The notes below the pieces were generated by a model. The model was not told the DNA's origin. It did no database searches and saw nothing but the letters and a program-made list of their open reading frames with translations. A program made the translations under genes and the position numbers. Positions 48,517-57,043 of a DNA stretch of 64,000 nt are shown here, piece by piece. Positions within the stretch are counted from its first letter, which is position 1, and the number at the start of each line of letters is the position of its first letter. The DNA is from Sva-07 sp963774765 (GTDB taxonomy: Bacteria > Actinomycetota > Acidimicrobiia > Acidimicrobiales > Ilumatobacteraceae): NCBI GenBank assembly GCA_963774765.1, contig CAVZGP010000009.1, forward strand, positions 976,065 to 1,040,064. Reading direction: 5' to 3'.

Positions 48517-49485
48517 TCAGCCGTCGGACGTCGCGACGGGGATGACCACGCGATCGAATACGTCACCGGCCTGGTCGACGGCTCGCACTTCGAGACGATC
48601 GGGCCACACCGCGAGGTCGACGAAATGGAGCACCGACCACGCCTCGACGGAGAAATCGGCTTTGCGTGTGTCTCGGAGCCTCGCCGCCCCGCCCGACACG
48701 ATGTAAGTGACCCCATTGATCACCTCGCTGCGTTGGTAGTCGTGGTCGTGGCCGGCGAGCACGAGTTGCACGCCGAACTCCTCGAACAGAGGTGAGAACG
48801 CCCGGCGAACATCCTCGCTCGACCCGTGGTAGCCGCCGGAATAGGGCGGGTGATGCATCGTCGCGATCTTCCACGTCGCCGACGACGCGGAGAGTGTGTC
48901 CGTCAGCCACGCGAGCTGGTCGGGATCGTCGGGGCGAGTCGAGTCGAGCGACACCACCAAGGTGTCACCGAACGACGTCGCGTACCAGCGCGCGGGCATC
49001 CCCAGGGCGGCGGCGTGCGCATCGCCGTTTCCGTTCTCGACGTCGTGGTTGCCGAGCACCGCGAGCAGCTTGGTCGGCCCGTCGAGTACACCGGCGAACG
49101 GTTTGAAGATCGTGCGGTCCACCTGGCTCGGGTCGCCATCCGGGTAGACGTTGTCGCCGAGCATCAGCAGGGCCTCGTACTCGTCGGTGCCTTCCAGTCG
49201 GTCAACCGCGGTGGCGGTCGCGATCTCGTCCGCTTCGCCGGTCCCGACGTCACCGACGACGGCAAAACGCGCCAGCGGTGCATCAGCGACACGCGGCACG
49301 GTTGCCGGTCCGAGCACCGGCGGCGGATCGGCCTGCGCCTCGAAGAAGTAGGTCACGTGATCGCGGACCTTTGGCTGCGCTGCAGCGAGCGCTACGAGCG
49401 CGACGAGCGCGAGTGCCACGATCATCAGTCGTCGACGGCCGTGCCGGCGCGGCGACTCCTCAGCCTGGTGTTCGGGGGTTGTCAC
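48517..49485 (-). CDS. Secreted or anchored calcineurin-like metallophosphoesterase
   Basis: 322 aa from GTG 49485. N-terminal basic stretch RRHGRRRLMIVALALVALVALAAA is a signal or anchor. The metallophosphoesterase motifs are complete: AVVGDVGTGE (GDxG variant), LMLGDNVYPDG (GDNxY), LAVLGNHDVENG (GNHD), IATMHHPPYSGG and VLAGHDHDYQR (GHxHxY). The layout resembles purple acid phosphatase-type secreted phosphatases. It is convergent with the lipoprotein gene (2 bp between stops) and preceded by its own TTCAG box on the minus strand. Confidence 0.9.
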   Translation of the reverse strand: MTTPEHQAEESPRRHGRRRLMIVALALVALVALAAAQPKVRDHVTYFFEAQADPPPVLGPATVPRVADAPLARFAVVGDVGTGEADEIATATAVDRLEGTDEYEALLMLGDNVYPDGDPSQVDRTIFKPFAGVLDGPTKLLAVLGNHDVENGNGDAHAAALGMPARWYATSFGDTLVVSLDSTRPDDPDQLAWLTDTLSASSATWKIATMHHPPYSGGYHGSSEDVRRAFSPLFEEFGVQLVLAGHDHDYQRSEVINGVTYIVSGGAARLRDTRKADFSVEAWSVLHFVDLAVWPDRLEVRAVDQAGDVFDRVVIPVATSDG

Positions 49486-49508
49486 CGACGCATTCTCGCT
49501 GCCGAATC

Positions 49509-49524
49509 CTGAAATGGCGCTGAA
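49509..49524 (-). promoter_or_regulatory. TTCAG-N6-TTCAG box for the metallophosphoesterase gene
   Basis: On the minus strand TTCAG-CGCCAT-TTCAG with 11-bp period, 24 bp before GTG 49485. Back to back with the box for the divergent glycosidase gene. Confidence 0.65.
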
Positions 49525-49539
49525 TGCCGGTCGTCGACG

Positions 49540-49555
49540 TTCAGCCGGGGCTCAG
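49540..49555 (+). promoter_or_regulatory. TTCAG-N6-CTCAG box for the phosphodiester glycosidase gene
   Basis: GTTCAGCCGGGGCTCAG, one mismatch in the second half, 24 bp before ATG 49580. The consistent gap to a start codon supports ATG 49580 rather than 49571. Confidence 0.6.
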
Positions 49556-49579
49556 GCGGATGGCCGGACGATGACCGTC

Positions 49580-50791
49580 ATGACTGCGACCCTCGAACGA
49601 CCACTCGACGACCCGCGCGTCGCCGCGCACGACGTACCTTCGGTTGCCCCGCTGGCCCCGCCCCACCGCCGGTCGCGGGCGGTCCGACGGCTCGTGTTGC
49701 TCGCGCTCGCCGTCTTGGTCGCAGCGACCACGGTGTCGTACGTCGGGTATCTCCGAGCGCCGGGCTCAGGATCGGTGGGCGAACGGTCCGTCGAGTGGGT
49801 CCGCGACCACGGCGGCGACGGCATCGTCAACCGGGTCGAGCAGTGGTACTACACCCGCAAGGCGCCCGGCGACGGCACCCCGACAGCGGCGCATCTCCCC
49901 GCCGTCCCCGCCCCGGTCGACGCCCGTGGCGCCACCGTTGTCGAACCGGTAGGCCGACCCGCGCCCGGCCCCATCGCATCGTTTGCGCCTGACCCGATGC
50001 CCGGCGAAGGTGTGTGGACGCCGGCGATCCAGCAGGTCGGCTCGACACCAGTGATGTACACGACGTTCGTACGGCCGGACCCCGCCAACACCAAGGTGGT
50101 CGCCGCGATCGCACGTTTCGACCAACGGCTGGTGCGCACGGTGGCCGTTCCCGGCACTCGGGAGCCGGGCGGTGCCGCATGGGCCTGGCAATCACAGATC
50201 CCGACCTCCGCAAGGGTCGGTCTCGTCGCCGCGTTCAACTCCGGCTTCCGGTTCAAGCACATCGACGGCGGCTACTACACCGAGGGACGCACCTCCGTGC
50301 CGCTCGTCGACGGTGATGCATCGCTCGTCATCGACGACTCGGGACGAGTCGACATCGGCACGTGGGGAACCGACGTGTCGATGACCCCGACGACAGCGAC
50401 GGTGCGTCAGAACCTGCACCTCATCGTCGCCGACGGCCGACCGGTGCCGGGATTGCAGCACAACGCGGACGGCCGGTGGGGAAGCCCACGCCATCAGTTG
50501 CAGATCACCTGGCGATCCGGTGTCGGAGTGACCGCCGACGGCGACCTCGTCGTGGTCGCCGGTGATCATCTCACGCTGACGGCGCTCGCCAATGCGCTCA
50601 CTTCGGCGGGCGCGGTCCGAGGAATGCAGCTCGACATCCACACCCGCCAGGTCACCGTCAACCTCTTCCAGCCAGTCGCCGGAACCGCCACCGCCGTCAC
50701 CGCCACCGAACTGCTCCCCGACATGCCCACCTCACCGACACGATTTCTCGGCGTTGACCATCGAGACTTCTTCGCCGTGTTCGTGCGATGA
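49580..50791 (+). CDS. Phosphodiester glycosidase (NAGPA-like) family protein
   Basis: About 403 aa. N-terminal membrane anchor RLVLLALAVLVAATTVSYVGYL, then a long extracytoplasmic part. The NAGPA/DUF2233-type core shows LVAAFNSGFRFKHIDGGYYTEGRTSVPLVDG, LHLIVADGRPVPGLQHNADGRWG, WRSGVGVTADGDLVVVAGDHLTLTALANALTSAGAVRGMQLDIHTRQVTVNLF, with the characteristic GG.Y/FNSGF and MQLD strings. Family members remove GlcNAc or related sugars from phosphodiesters, often of cell-wall polymers. ATG starts at 49571 and 49580 are both possible. Overlaps the next gene by 4 bp. Confidence 0.82.
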   Translation: MTATLERPLDDPRVAAHDVPSVAPLAPPHRRSRAVRRLVLLALAVLVAATTVSYVGYLRAPGSGSVGERSVEWVRDHGGDGIVNRVEQWYYTRKAPGDGTPTAAHLPAVPAPVDARGATVVEPVGRPAPGPIASFAPDPMPGEGVWTPAIQQVGSTPVMYTTFVRPDPANTKVVAAIARFDQRLVRTVAVPGTREPGGAAWAWQSQIPTSARVGLVAAFNSGFRFKHIDGGYYTEGRTSVPLVDGDASLVIDDSGRVDIGTWGTDVSMTPTTATVRQNLHLIVADGRPVPGLQHNADGRWGSPRHQLQITWRSGVGVTADGDLVVVAGDHLTLTALANALTSAGAVRGMQLDIHTRQVTVNLFQPVAGTATAVTATELLPDMPTSPTRFLGVDHRDFFAVFVR

Positions 50792-51504
50792 GCGGGCATT
50801 CGCGGATCGACCGCCGCCATTTCCTCGAGCTCATCACCGCGACACCATTCGTGGCAGCCGCCTGCACGACCCGCGACAGCCGACCGGCACCGGCCGCCGC
50901 GATGTCAGAGTTCACCATCGACGACCACGGGACACCAGTGCGATGCCTGTACCACGAGGCCGGCGACGCCTCTCAACAGAACCGCACGGCCATCATCTTG
51001 TTGCACGGTGCGTCGGCCGATGCCGCGCAGTGGACCGACATCGGCCTCGTCGACGCGCTCGACCAGCTTGCGTATCCCGGTGTCCGTTCCGCAGTGGCGA
51101 TCGCCCCCGACATCGGCGAGCCGCCGTTGGTCGAACGACTCGTCCTCGACACGGTCGTTCCCGTGGTCATCGAGCGATTCGCTCCCGATCACTTCGCGAT
51201 CAGCGGAATCTCGCGTGGCGGAGCAATGGCCCTGACGATCGCCCGTCGAGAGCCGACGCGCTTCGGATCAGTCGGCCTCCACAGCGCAGCAACGAACCTG
51301 ACCTCACCGATCGAACCGGTCGGTTGGCGATGCTGGGTCGATGTCGGCACCGATGACCATCTCCGAAACGCCGCTGCGACGACGGCGAACAGCCTGCGTG
51401 CGAGCGGTGTGACAGTCGAGGAACACGTGTGGCCAGGCGGCCACGATCGCGCATACTGGCGACGGCACCTGACCGACTACCTCGACTTTCACGTGAACGG
51501 CTGA
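50788..51504 (+). CDS. Exported alpha/beta-hydrolase, Tat-lipoprotein type
   Basis: 238 aa. MSGHSRIDRRHFLELITATPFVAAACTT combines a twin-arginine motif (RRHFLEL) and a lipobox AAAC. The hydrolase core has IILLHGASADAAQW (oxyanion region), nucleophile elbow GISRGGAMAL with catalytic Ser, acid WVDVGTDDHL and base PGGHDRAYW, typical of esterase-D or poly-hydroxybutyrate-depolymerase-like enzymes. ATGA overlap with the glycosidase gene. Exported with it, so perhaps both act on an envelope polymer; substrate unknown. Confidence 0.85.
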   Translation: MSGHSRIDRRHFLELITATPFVAAACTTRDSRPAPAAAMSEFTIDDHGTPVRCLYHEAGDASQQNRTAIILLHGASADAAQWTDIGLVDALDQLAYPGVRSAVAIAPDIGEPPLVERLVLDTVVPVVIERFAPDHFAISGISRGGAMALTIARREPTRFGSVGLHSAATNLTSPIEPVGWRCWVDVGTDDHLRNAAATTANSLRASGVTVEEHVWPGGHDRAYWRRHLTDYLDFHVNG

Positions 51505-51521
51505 CTGGGACCAGTCCGACG

Positions 51522-51537
51522 TTCAGCGGGCGTTCAG
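51522..51537 (+). promoter_or_regulatory. TTCAG-N6-TTCAG box upstream of uppP
   Basis: GTTCAGCGGGCGTTCAG, exact 11-bp period, 23 bp before GTG 51561. Confidence 0.68.
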
Positions 51538-51560
51538 GTACCGGTGACGACCCTGTCGAG

Positions 51561-52502
51561 GTGATCACCACGCACCCCGACGCGCCCGAACGACAACCCG
51601 CCCGACGACGCACCGCAACCCTCGGACTGGTCGCGGGGTTCGCCGTCGCGGCGGTCGCCGTCGCCGCGCTGTCTCGCGGATCGTCCGGCCCACTGACACC
51701 GATCAAGGCGATCGTCCTCGGTGCCGTCGAGGGATTCACCGAATATCTGCCGGTGTCATCGACGGGGCACCTCCTCGTGGCACAGCGGCTTCTCGGGCTC
51801 GGCGAGGGCGACGCCAAGCTCGCAGCCGACACCTATGCGATCTCGATTCAACTCGGAGCGATCGTCGCAGTGGTCGTGCTGTACTGGCGACGACTCGGGC
51901 AACTCGCGGCCGGAGCCGTCGGGCGCGACGCCGACGGCCGACGACTGCTCGGGCGTCTGATCATCGCCTTCGTTCCTGCTGCGGCTCTCGGTGTCGTGCT
52001 CGGCGACACGATCAAGGATCGACTGTTCGGTCCGTGGCCGGTCGTGGCCGCCTGGTTGGTCGGCGGCATCTTCCTCGTGTGGTGGAATCCCCGCCCCGGA
52101 CGGCTCGACCTCACCTCCCTGACCGCCCGGCATGCGGCGATCATCGGCGTCGCACAGGTCCTCGCCCTCTGGCCGGGCACCAGCCGCAGCCTGGTGACGA
52201 TCGCCGCCGCGCTGGCCCTCGGGGCCAGCATGTCCGCAGCGGTCGAGTTCAGTTTCCTGCTCGGACTCGCCACGCTGAGTGCCGCCACCCTGTACGACCT
52301 CGCCAAGGACGGTCAGACCCTCCTCGACGACTACGGCTGGCGGACACCGCTGCTCGGCGTCATCGTCGCGTTCATCACTGCGGTGATCGCCGTGCGCTGG
52401 CTCGTCTCGATCCTGCGAACCCATCCGTTGTCGATCTTCGGCTGGTACCGCATCGGGCTCGCCGCGACCGTTGCCGGACTCATCGCGACGGGCGCGATCT
52501 GA
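51561..52502 (+). CDS. uppP: Undecaprenyl-diphosphate phosphatase (BacA/UppP)
   Basis: 313 aa from GTG 51561. The enzyme recycles undecaprenyl pyrophosphate to the lipid carrier for peptidoglycan and is a known bacitracin-resistance factor. The family motifs are present: AIVLGAVEGFTEYLPVSSTGHLLVAQRLLG (BacA1 region, with E(G)FTE and SS-TGH) and ALWPGTSRSLVTIAAALALG (BacA2, PGTSRS). Eight to nine helices follow. The N terminus has an extra 50-residue piece (THPDAPERQPARRR plus a helix) before the normal start at about SSGPLTPIKAIV. Last of the boxed genes. Confidence 0.93.
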   Translation: MITTHPDAPERQPARRRTATLGLVAGFAVAAVAVAALSRGSSGPLTPIKAIVLGAVEGFTEYLPVSSTGHLLVAQRLLGLGEGDAKLAADTYAISIQLGAIVAVVVLYWRRLGQLAAGAVGRDADGRRLLGRLIIAFVPAAALGVVLGDTIKDRLFGPWPVVAAWLVGGIFLVWWNPRPGRLDLTSLTARHAAIIGVAQVLALWPGTSRSLVTIAAALALGASMSAAVEFSFLLGLATLSAATLYDLAKDGQTLLDDYGWRTPLLGVIVAFITAVIAVRWLVSILRTHPLSIFGWYRIGLAATVAGLIATGAI

Positions 52503-52588
52503 CGCAGCGATTCCAGGCGACGCACTCGGGCCGCCACACGAACAGTCCACGGCCGCCGGCCGGCAACCGTGGACTGAGGGTGACGCGT

Positions 52589-53881
52589 TCAGGGTGTCAG
52601 TGAGGTGACGAGCGCACCGAGTGCCGCTTCTTGGGCAGCTTGGTCGGGAGTGGACGCTCGCACTTCGCTCAGGGCGTCGTCGATCCGGCTGTCGAGGAAG
52701 GTCCATGCGGTCTCGTCGAGCAGTTCGAGCGTGGGCTGGTTGTCGTCCCATGAGGTCTCGAGATCGGCCGCTCGGGCAGTCGCACCGCTCTGGTCGCCGG
52801 CCGTGACGAGCACAAGGGTGTCCTCGGTGATCACACGGATCTCGGTGAGCGTTGCGGCGGGCAGGTTTGCGGCGACCTGTTGCGGGGTCAGCTGCTCGAC
52901 GGGGGCACCGCCGAGGGCTTCTTCCTGCGCGGAGAACGCCTGGTGGGGCTGGTTGTTCGCGTAGACCAGCGCACTGACGGCGACGGCGGCGACCCCGCCG
53001 TAGTACCAGAGCATCTTGCGTTCGCGGTCCGGTCTGGCGACCGCAGCCTCGTGGACGTCGGCCAACTCGTCGATCACGTCGGGGCGCTTGACGGCGAGGT
53101 AGATCACGGTGCCGATGATGGCGCCGAGGAAGATGACGCTGGTTCCGAGCGTGCCGATCCCGAGTCCACCGAGTTGCTTGTCGACGGCGATCCAGTCACC
53201 GAGGTTGGCGCCGAGCGGGCGGGTGAGCACGTAGGCGATCCAGAACGACAGCACGGCGTTTGCGCCCAGCCACCATCCGACGACGACCGACACGATCAGG
53301 AACGTCGGCAGCAGCACGGCGATCCCCGGAGTCCAACCGGTGATCTCGAGAGTCCAGTCACCGGCCGCGGTGCCCAGCGCGAACGTCAGGAAGATCGCGA
53401 GCCAGTAGAACATCTCGCGCCGCACGGTCACGATGCTGTGGATCGACAGCGTGCGCTCCTTGCGGTACCAGGCGTAGAAGACCAACGCGAGCATCGACGC
53501 CACGACCGAGGTGGTGATCGCCAGGTTGACGCCATAGCGGTCGGTGAGGATGTCGGTGTACAGCGTGCCGGTCACGCTGAGCACGACCACGGCGAGCCAG
53601 TACGAGAACGGGTTGTACCTGGGAAGTCGGATCTGCCACGTCAGCACGACAGCCAGCACAACGGTGAAGATCAACGTGGTGTTGATCAATCCCACGCCGA
53701 GGTCGACGGCGATCCAGTCGGCGAAACTCTCGCCGACGGTCGTGCACAGGATCTTGATGATCCAGAACCAGATCGTGATCTCGGGGACCTTGTTGAGCAA
53801 CGCTCGACCCATCGACGGGCCGTCGCGCTGCGTGTCGAGTCGAGCGGGCGGTGGGGGTGGCGGAGCCATGATGTCTGTCAT
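52589..53881 (-). CDS. COG4705-like multi-spanning membrane protein (DUF347 repeats)
   Basis: 430 aa. Eight or more helices in repeated units resembling DUF347: IIKILCTTVGESFADWIAVDLG, SVTGTLYTDILTDRYG, ALGTAAGDWTLEITGW, TRPLGANLGDWIAVDKQLGG, each with a T/G-E-x-x-(A/G)DW or TDxxxD pattern. A soluble C-terminal tail (residues about 300-430) carries AADLETSWDDNQPTLELLDETAWTFLD. A function is not established for the family. A start at 53890 is also possible. Divergent from the second two-component system, 150 bp away, so it may be its target. Confidence 0.8.
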   Translation of the reverse strand: MTDIMAPPPPPPARLDTQRDGPSMGRALLNKVPEITIWFWIIKILCTTVGESFADWIAVDLGVGLINTTLIFTVVLAVVLTWQIRLPRYNPFSYWLAVVVLSVTGTLYTDILTDRYGVNLAITTSVVASMLALVFYAWYRKERTLSIHSIVTVRREMFYWLAIFLTFALGTAAGDWTLEITGWTPGIAVLLPTFLIVSVVVGWWLGANAVLSFWIAYVLTRPLGANLGDWIAVDKQLGGLGIGTLGTSVIFLGAIIGTVIYLAVKRPDVIDELADVHEAAVARPDRERKMLWYYGGVAAVAVSALVYANNQPHQAFSAQEEALGGAPVEQLTPQQVAANLPAATLTEIRVITEDTLVLVTAGDQSGATARAADLETSWDDNQPTLELLDETAWTFLDSRIDDALSEVRASTPDQAAQEAALGALVTSLTP

Positions 53882-54030
53882 GGCCACCATCGTCCACGAC
53901 CGGTCTGAACGCTCGATCAGGTGAACATTCGCGCTGGATAAATTGTGGTGCCGGCGAACCGGACGGCACCGTCGGTGTGCCACCCTGTCAGCGTGCACAA
54001 CGCATCGACGCGTCGACCGGCTCCGACGAC

Positions 54031-54732
54031 GTGACCGATCACGACGCGTCGTCCGGGATCCTTGTCCTCGTGGTCGAGGACGACCGCGCCATCGCCGATG
54101 GGCTCGTCGCCGAGTTGACCGCTCACGGTTACGCGGCGGTGCTGGCTCGGACGGGTCGTGCCGCGCTCGACGCCGTCAGCGCTCGGGTGCCCGATGCGGT
54201 GCTGCTCGACCTCGGCCTTCCCGACCTCGACGGCGTCCACGTCTGCCGATCGATCCGACAGACGCTTCCGTCGGTACCGATCTTGCTGCTCACCGCTCGT
54301 GACACCGACATCGACATCGTCGTCGGCCTCGATGCCGGCGCCACCGACTACGTCACCAAACCCTTCAGCACCCACGTCCTGCTCGCCCGCCTCCGTGCGC
54401 ACCTGCGCGGCGCGACCGCAGCGGCGCCGTCAGGCGATCTCGTGTTCGACGAACTCCGCATCGACGCCGACGGGTTCCGCTGCTACATGTCGGGCACGGA
54501 AGTCGCCCTGCGACCCAAGGAACTCAGCCTGCTGATCCGCATGGCATCCTCGGCAGGCCGCGTCCTGAGCCGGTCGCAGCTCCTCGACGACGTCTGGGAC
54601 ATGTCGTGGGAGACCGGCACCAACACTCTCGAGGTCCACGTGCACGCACTGCGCCAGAAACTCGGACCACGAGCGGACGGCCGTCCCTGGATCACGACGG
54701 TCCGCTCACTCGGTTACCGGTTCGAACCGTGA
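54031..54732 (+). CDS. OmpR-family response regulator, second system
   Basis: 233 aa from GTG 54031. Receiver ILVLVVEDDRAIADGLVAELTAHGY, phospho-Asp in AVLLDLGLPDLDG, LLLTARD, and Lys in YVTKPF. DNA-binding domain LRPKELSLLIRMASSAGRVLSRSQLLDDVWDMSWETGTNTLEVHVHALRQKLG. It belongs to the same class as the regulator at 42518 but its own promoter lacks the TTCAG box. The stop overlaps the kinase start. Confidence 0.91.
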   Translation: MTDHDASSGILVLVVEDDRAIADGLVAELTAHGYAAVLARTGRAALDAVSARVPDAVLLDLGLPDLDGVHVCRSIRQTLPSVPILLLTARDTDIDIVVGLDAGATDYVTKPFSTHVLLARLRAHLRGATAAAPSGDLVFDELRIDADGFRCYMSGTEVALRPKELSLLIRMASSAGRVLSRSQLLDDVWDMSWETGTNTLEVHVHALRQKLGPRADGRPWITTVRSLGYRFEP

Positions 54733-55961
54733 GAAGCCGGATCACACGAACGATCATCGGCGTGGTCGCCCTGGTCATCATCGTGCTCGGGGTGCCCTTC
54801 GCCGTCGTGCTCCAACGCTTCTACGAGAGCCGGGCCACCGCTGAACTGCAGCGCACCGCTGCGGAGGCCATCGCTGAGCTGGCACTGCCATTGCACCCCG
54901 GCGAAATCGCCGATGCCGCCAACGAACCGGACGCCCCGCCCGACTTCTCGGTCTACGACGCGGCGGGCGACCGGCTCTTCGGAACAGGCCCGGCCCGTGT
55001 TGACGACCCGGTGTCCGACGAACTCGTCGTCGTCTCACCGATCACCGACCGAACGTCGGAAGCCATCGTCGGAGCGGTCAGAGTCGCCCGCCCGCTCAAC
55101 GACGTTGCCGGCGAGGCACGTCGAGCGTGGGGGCTGATGGCGCTCGCCGCTGGCGCGGCGCTGCTGCTGGCCTGGGTCGTCGCCCGTCGAGAAGCAGCCC
55201 GACTGGTCGCTCCGATCTCCGAACTGGCCACCGCAGCCGAGCGTCTCGGAGCAGGAGAGTTCGACACCCCGCTCGCCGTGTCCGGCGTGCCCGAACTCGA
55301 CACCGTCGCCGACGCCCTGTCGATGTCCGGGCACCGCCTCGCCGAACTCGTGAAACGAGAACGCGAGTTCAGCGCCAACGCATCCCACCAGCTCCGCACA
55401 CCGCTCGCCGGGCTCCAGATCAACCTCGAACGCGGCGACCTCGCGGCCGCTCGATCCGAGGCAGAACGCCTCTCGGCGACGATCGATCACATGCTCGCGG
55501 TCGCACGCGATGCCCTCCCCACCGCGGAGCTCATCGACCTCGCACCAATTGTCGCGACGAGCGCAGCGAGGTGGGACACGGCCTTCCGTCAGGCAGGCCG
55601 GACACTCGTCGCGACCATCGGCGACGGCCTTCCCGAAGTCCACGCACGCACCGGCTCGATCGAACAGGCCATCGATGTCCTGCTCGACAACGCACTTCGT
55701 CATGGTCACGGCGAAGCAAGGATCGCCGCCCACTCGATTCGAGGAGGCGCCGCGATCCAGGTCGATGACGACGGACAAGGAATCGACCCCACCCGAATCG
55801 AGTCGATCTTCGAACGTCACGAGGGCACCGACACCGGGATCGGGCTCGCCTTGGCACGAACCCTCGTCGAAGCCGACGGCGGCCGCCTGCTTCTCACCGA
55901 CCCCGACGCGGCAACCTTTCGAGTCGTGCTCGTCGCCGCCGGTCCATCATCGAGGGGTTGA
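54729..55961 (+). CDS. Sensor histidine kinase, second system
   Basis: 410 aa from GTG 54729, intact. Helix 1 TRTIIGVVALVIIVLGVPFAVVLQ, an extracytoplasmic sensor of about 110 residues, helix 2 AWGLMALAAGAALLLAWVVA, HAMP (ARREAARLVAPISELATAAERLGAG), H-box FSANASHQLRTPLAGLQINLERG with HQLRTP in place of HELRTP, N-box AIDVLLDNALRHGHGEA, G1 VDDDGQGIDPTRIESIFERH, G2 GIGLALA. The linker between H-box and catalytic domain is short, as in PrrB/MtrB-like small kinases. Signal unknown; the divergent membrane protein is a candidate output. Confidence 0.9.
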   Translation: MRSRITRTIIGVVALVIIVLGVPFAVVLQRFYESRATAELQRTAAEAIAELALPLHPGEIADAANEPDAPPDFSVYDAAGDRLFGTGPARVDDPVSDELVVVSPITDRTSEAIVGAVRVARPLNDVAGEARRAWGLMALAAGAALLLAWVVARREAARLVAPISELATAAERLGAGEFDTPLAVSGVPELDTVADALSMSGHRLAELVKREREFSANASHQLRTPLAGLQINLERGDLAAARSEAERLSATIDHMLAVARDALPTAELIDLAPIVATSAARWDTAFRQAGRTLVATIGDGLPEVHARTGSIEQAIDVLLDNALRHGHGEARIAAHSIRGGAAIQVDDDGQGIDPTRIESIFERHEGTDTGIGLALARTLVEADGGRLLLTDPDAATFRVVLVAAGPSSRG

Positions 55962-55965
55962 CCCG

Positions 55966-56736
55966 TCAGGCCGCGGGAAGGTCCCGACGAATGTCTCTCG
56001 GAAGGAGTCGTCCGGCCGCCACCAAGCGCGTCGCGACGATGACAGCGATGGTTTCCGCGGCGATCAGACCCACGAGCACCACGATCTGAGCGGCCGCAGC
56101 CTCGGCGGTCGATCCGCCACCGAGGAGAACACCGACGAACGCTCCCGGCAGCGTGACCAGACCGACCGTTCGGGTCTGGTCGAGGATCGGCACCAGAGCT
56201 TCCGGGCGTTCACGATCGATGGCCAGTCCAATCGCGAACGGCCGTGTCAAACCGAGCGCGAGCGCCGCCTCGATCTGGCCGCGTCGCTCTCGCAACGAGG
56301 CGAACGCACGGCGGGCCGCAAGCGAACACGCCGTCATCGTTCCGCCGATGATGATCCCGCTGATCGCCACGATCGCCGCAGGGCTGACCGGCGTCGATCC
56401 CGTCCCGAAGATGATGGCCAGAACGGGACCGACACCGGCGCCAATCGTCACGGCAACCCACGGCCAGTTCGCACGTGCCCCGATGCGTCCCGCACTCGTG
56501 AACGTCGCCACGCTCAACATGACCGCAGCGAACAACAGCGCACTCCAGACGTGTTCGAGCGCAAGCCGAATCACGCTGGCGACGACGGCCAACTGCAGCG
56601 CAGCACGAACGACGGCGATCGCGCTCTGGGTCGCTGTCGGCATCCGACCCGCAACTGCCGCCCCGACCGCGAGGAGCAGCAGTGACGCGAGCGCAACGCC
56701 CAGTCGCCAATCGAGCGTCGGGCCGATCTGGGTCAT
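55966..56736 (-). CDS. FetB/UPF0014-family ABC transporter permease
   Basis: 256 aa, seven helices. Family blocks: AAVAGRMPTATQSAIAVVRAALQLAVVASVIRLAL, SPAAIVAISGIIIGGTMTACSLAARRAFASLRERRGQIEAALALGLTR, and ALVPILDQTRTVGLVTLPGAFVGVLLGGGSTAEAAAAQIVVLVGL, which are the UPF0014 (YbbM/FetB) hallmarks. In E. coli FetB with FetA exports iron. No FetA-like ATPase is adjacent. The stop is 5 bp from the convergent kinase stop. Confidence 0.88.
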   Translation of the reverse strand: MTQIGPTLDWRLGVALASLLLLAVGAAVAGRMPTATQSAIAVVRAALQLAVVASVIRLALEHVWSALLFAAVMLSVATFTSAGRIGARANWPWVAVTIGAGVGPVLAIIFGTGSTPVSPAAIVAISGIIIGGTMTACSLAARRAFASLRERRGQIEAALALGLTRPFAIGLAIDRERPEALVPILDQTRTVGLVTLPGAFVGVLLGGGSTAEAAAAQIVVLVGLIAAETIAVIVATRLVAAGRLLPRDIRRDLPAA

Positions 56737-57043
56737 CGATCACAGTCTGCACCGCCGCGGGTTCACCACGAACGCTCAGGTCCGCGCCACAGATCCGGCC
56801 TCTTGTCATAGTTGACGGTGGTCCGGGGGTGCGGCCAGGCTCTGGGTCGGGGTTCTGGATGGTTGGTGTCCCAAAGACTGGCTCCGTGCGAAGCGGCCGA
56901 CTGGCTCCATGCGTCGTGCTGCTCGCCGCGGGTCAGGAGCGTGTAGCTCCTTTCATGACTGCACCACCATGGGTATGACATCCGGGGTCGACTTCGTTTT
57001 TCCAGCCGGCTGGATGGTCGACGAGATGTGCCACCCTGTCGGG
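56737..57043. other. Divergent intergenic region with repeats and a hairpin
   Basis: 307 bp with no supported gene. It holds two copies of GACTGGCTCC(G/A)TGCG (near 56877 and 56909, a 32-bp spacing), and AGGAGC-GTGT-AGCTCCT near 56935-56951, a hairpin followed by TTTC. Both features suggest a small RNA or leader element. Confidence 0.35.

Noticed and set aside
52580..52600. Another TTCAG box near 52588
   Set aside because: The spacing is wrong (no 11-bp repeat) and it lies in the coding end of the membrane protein gene.
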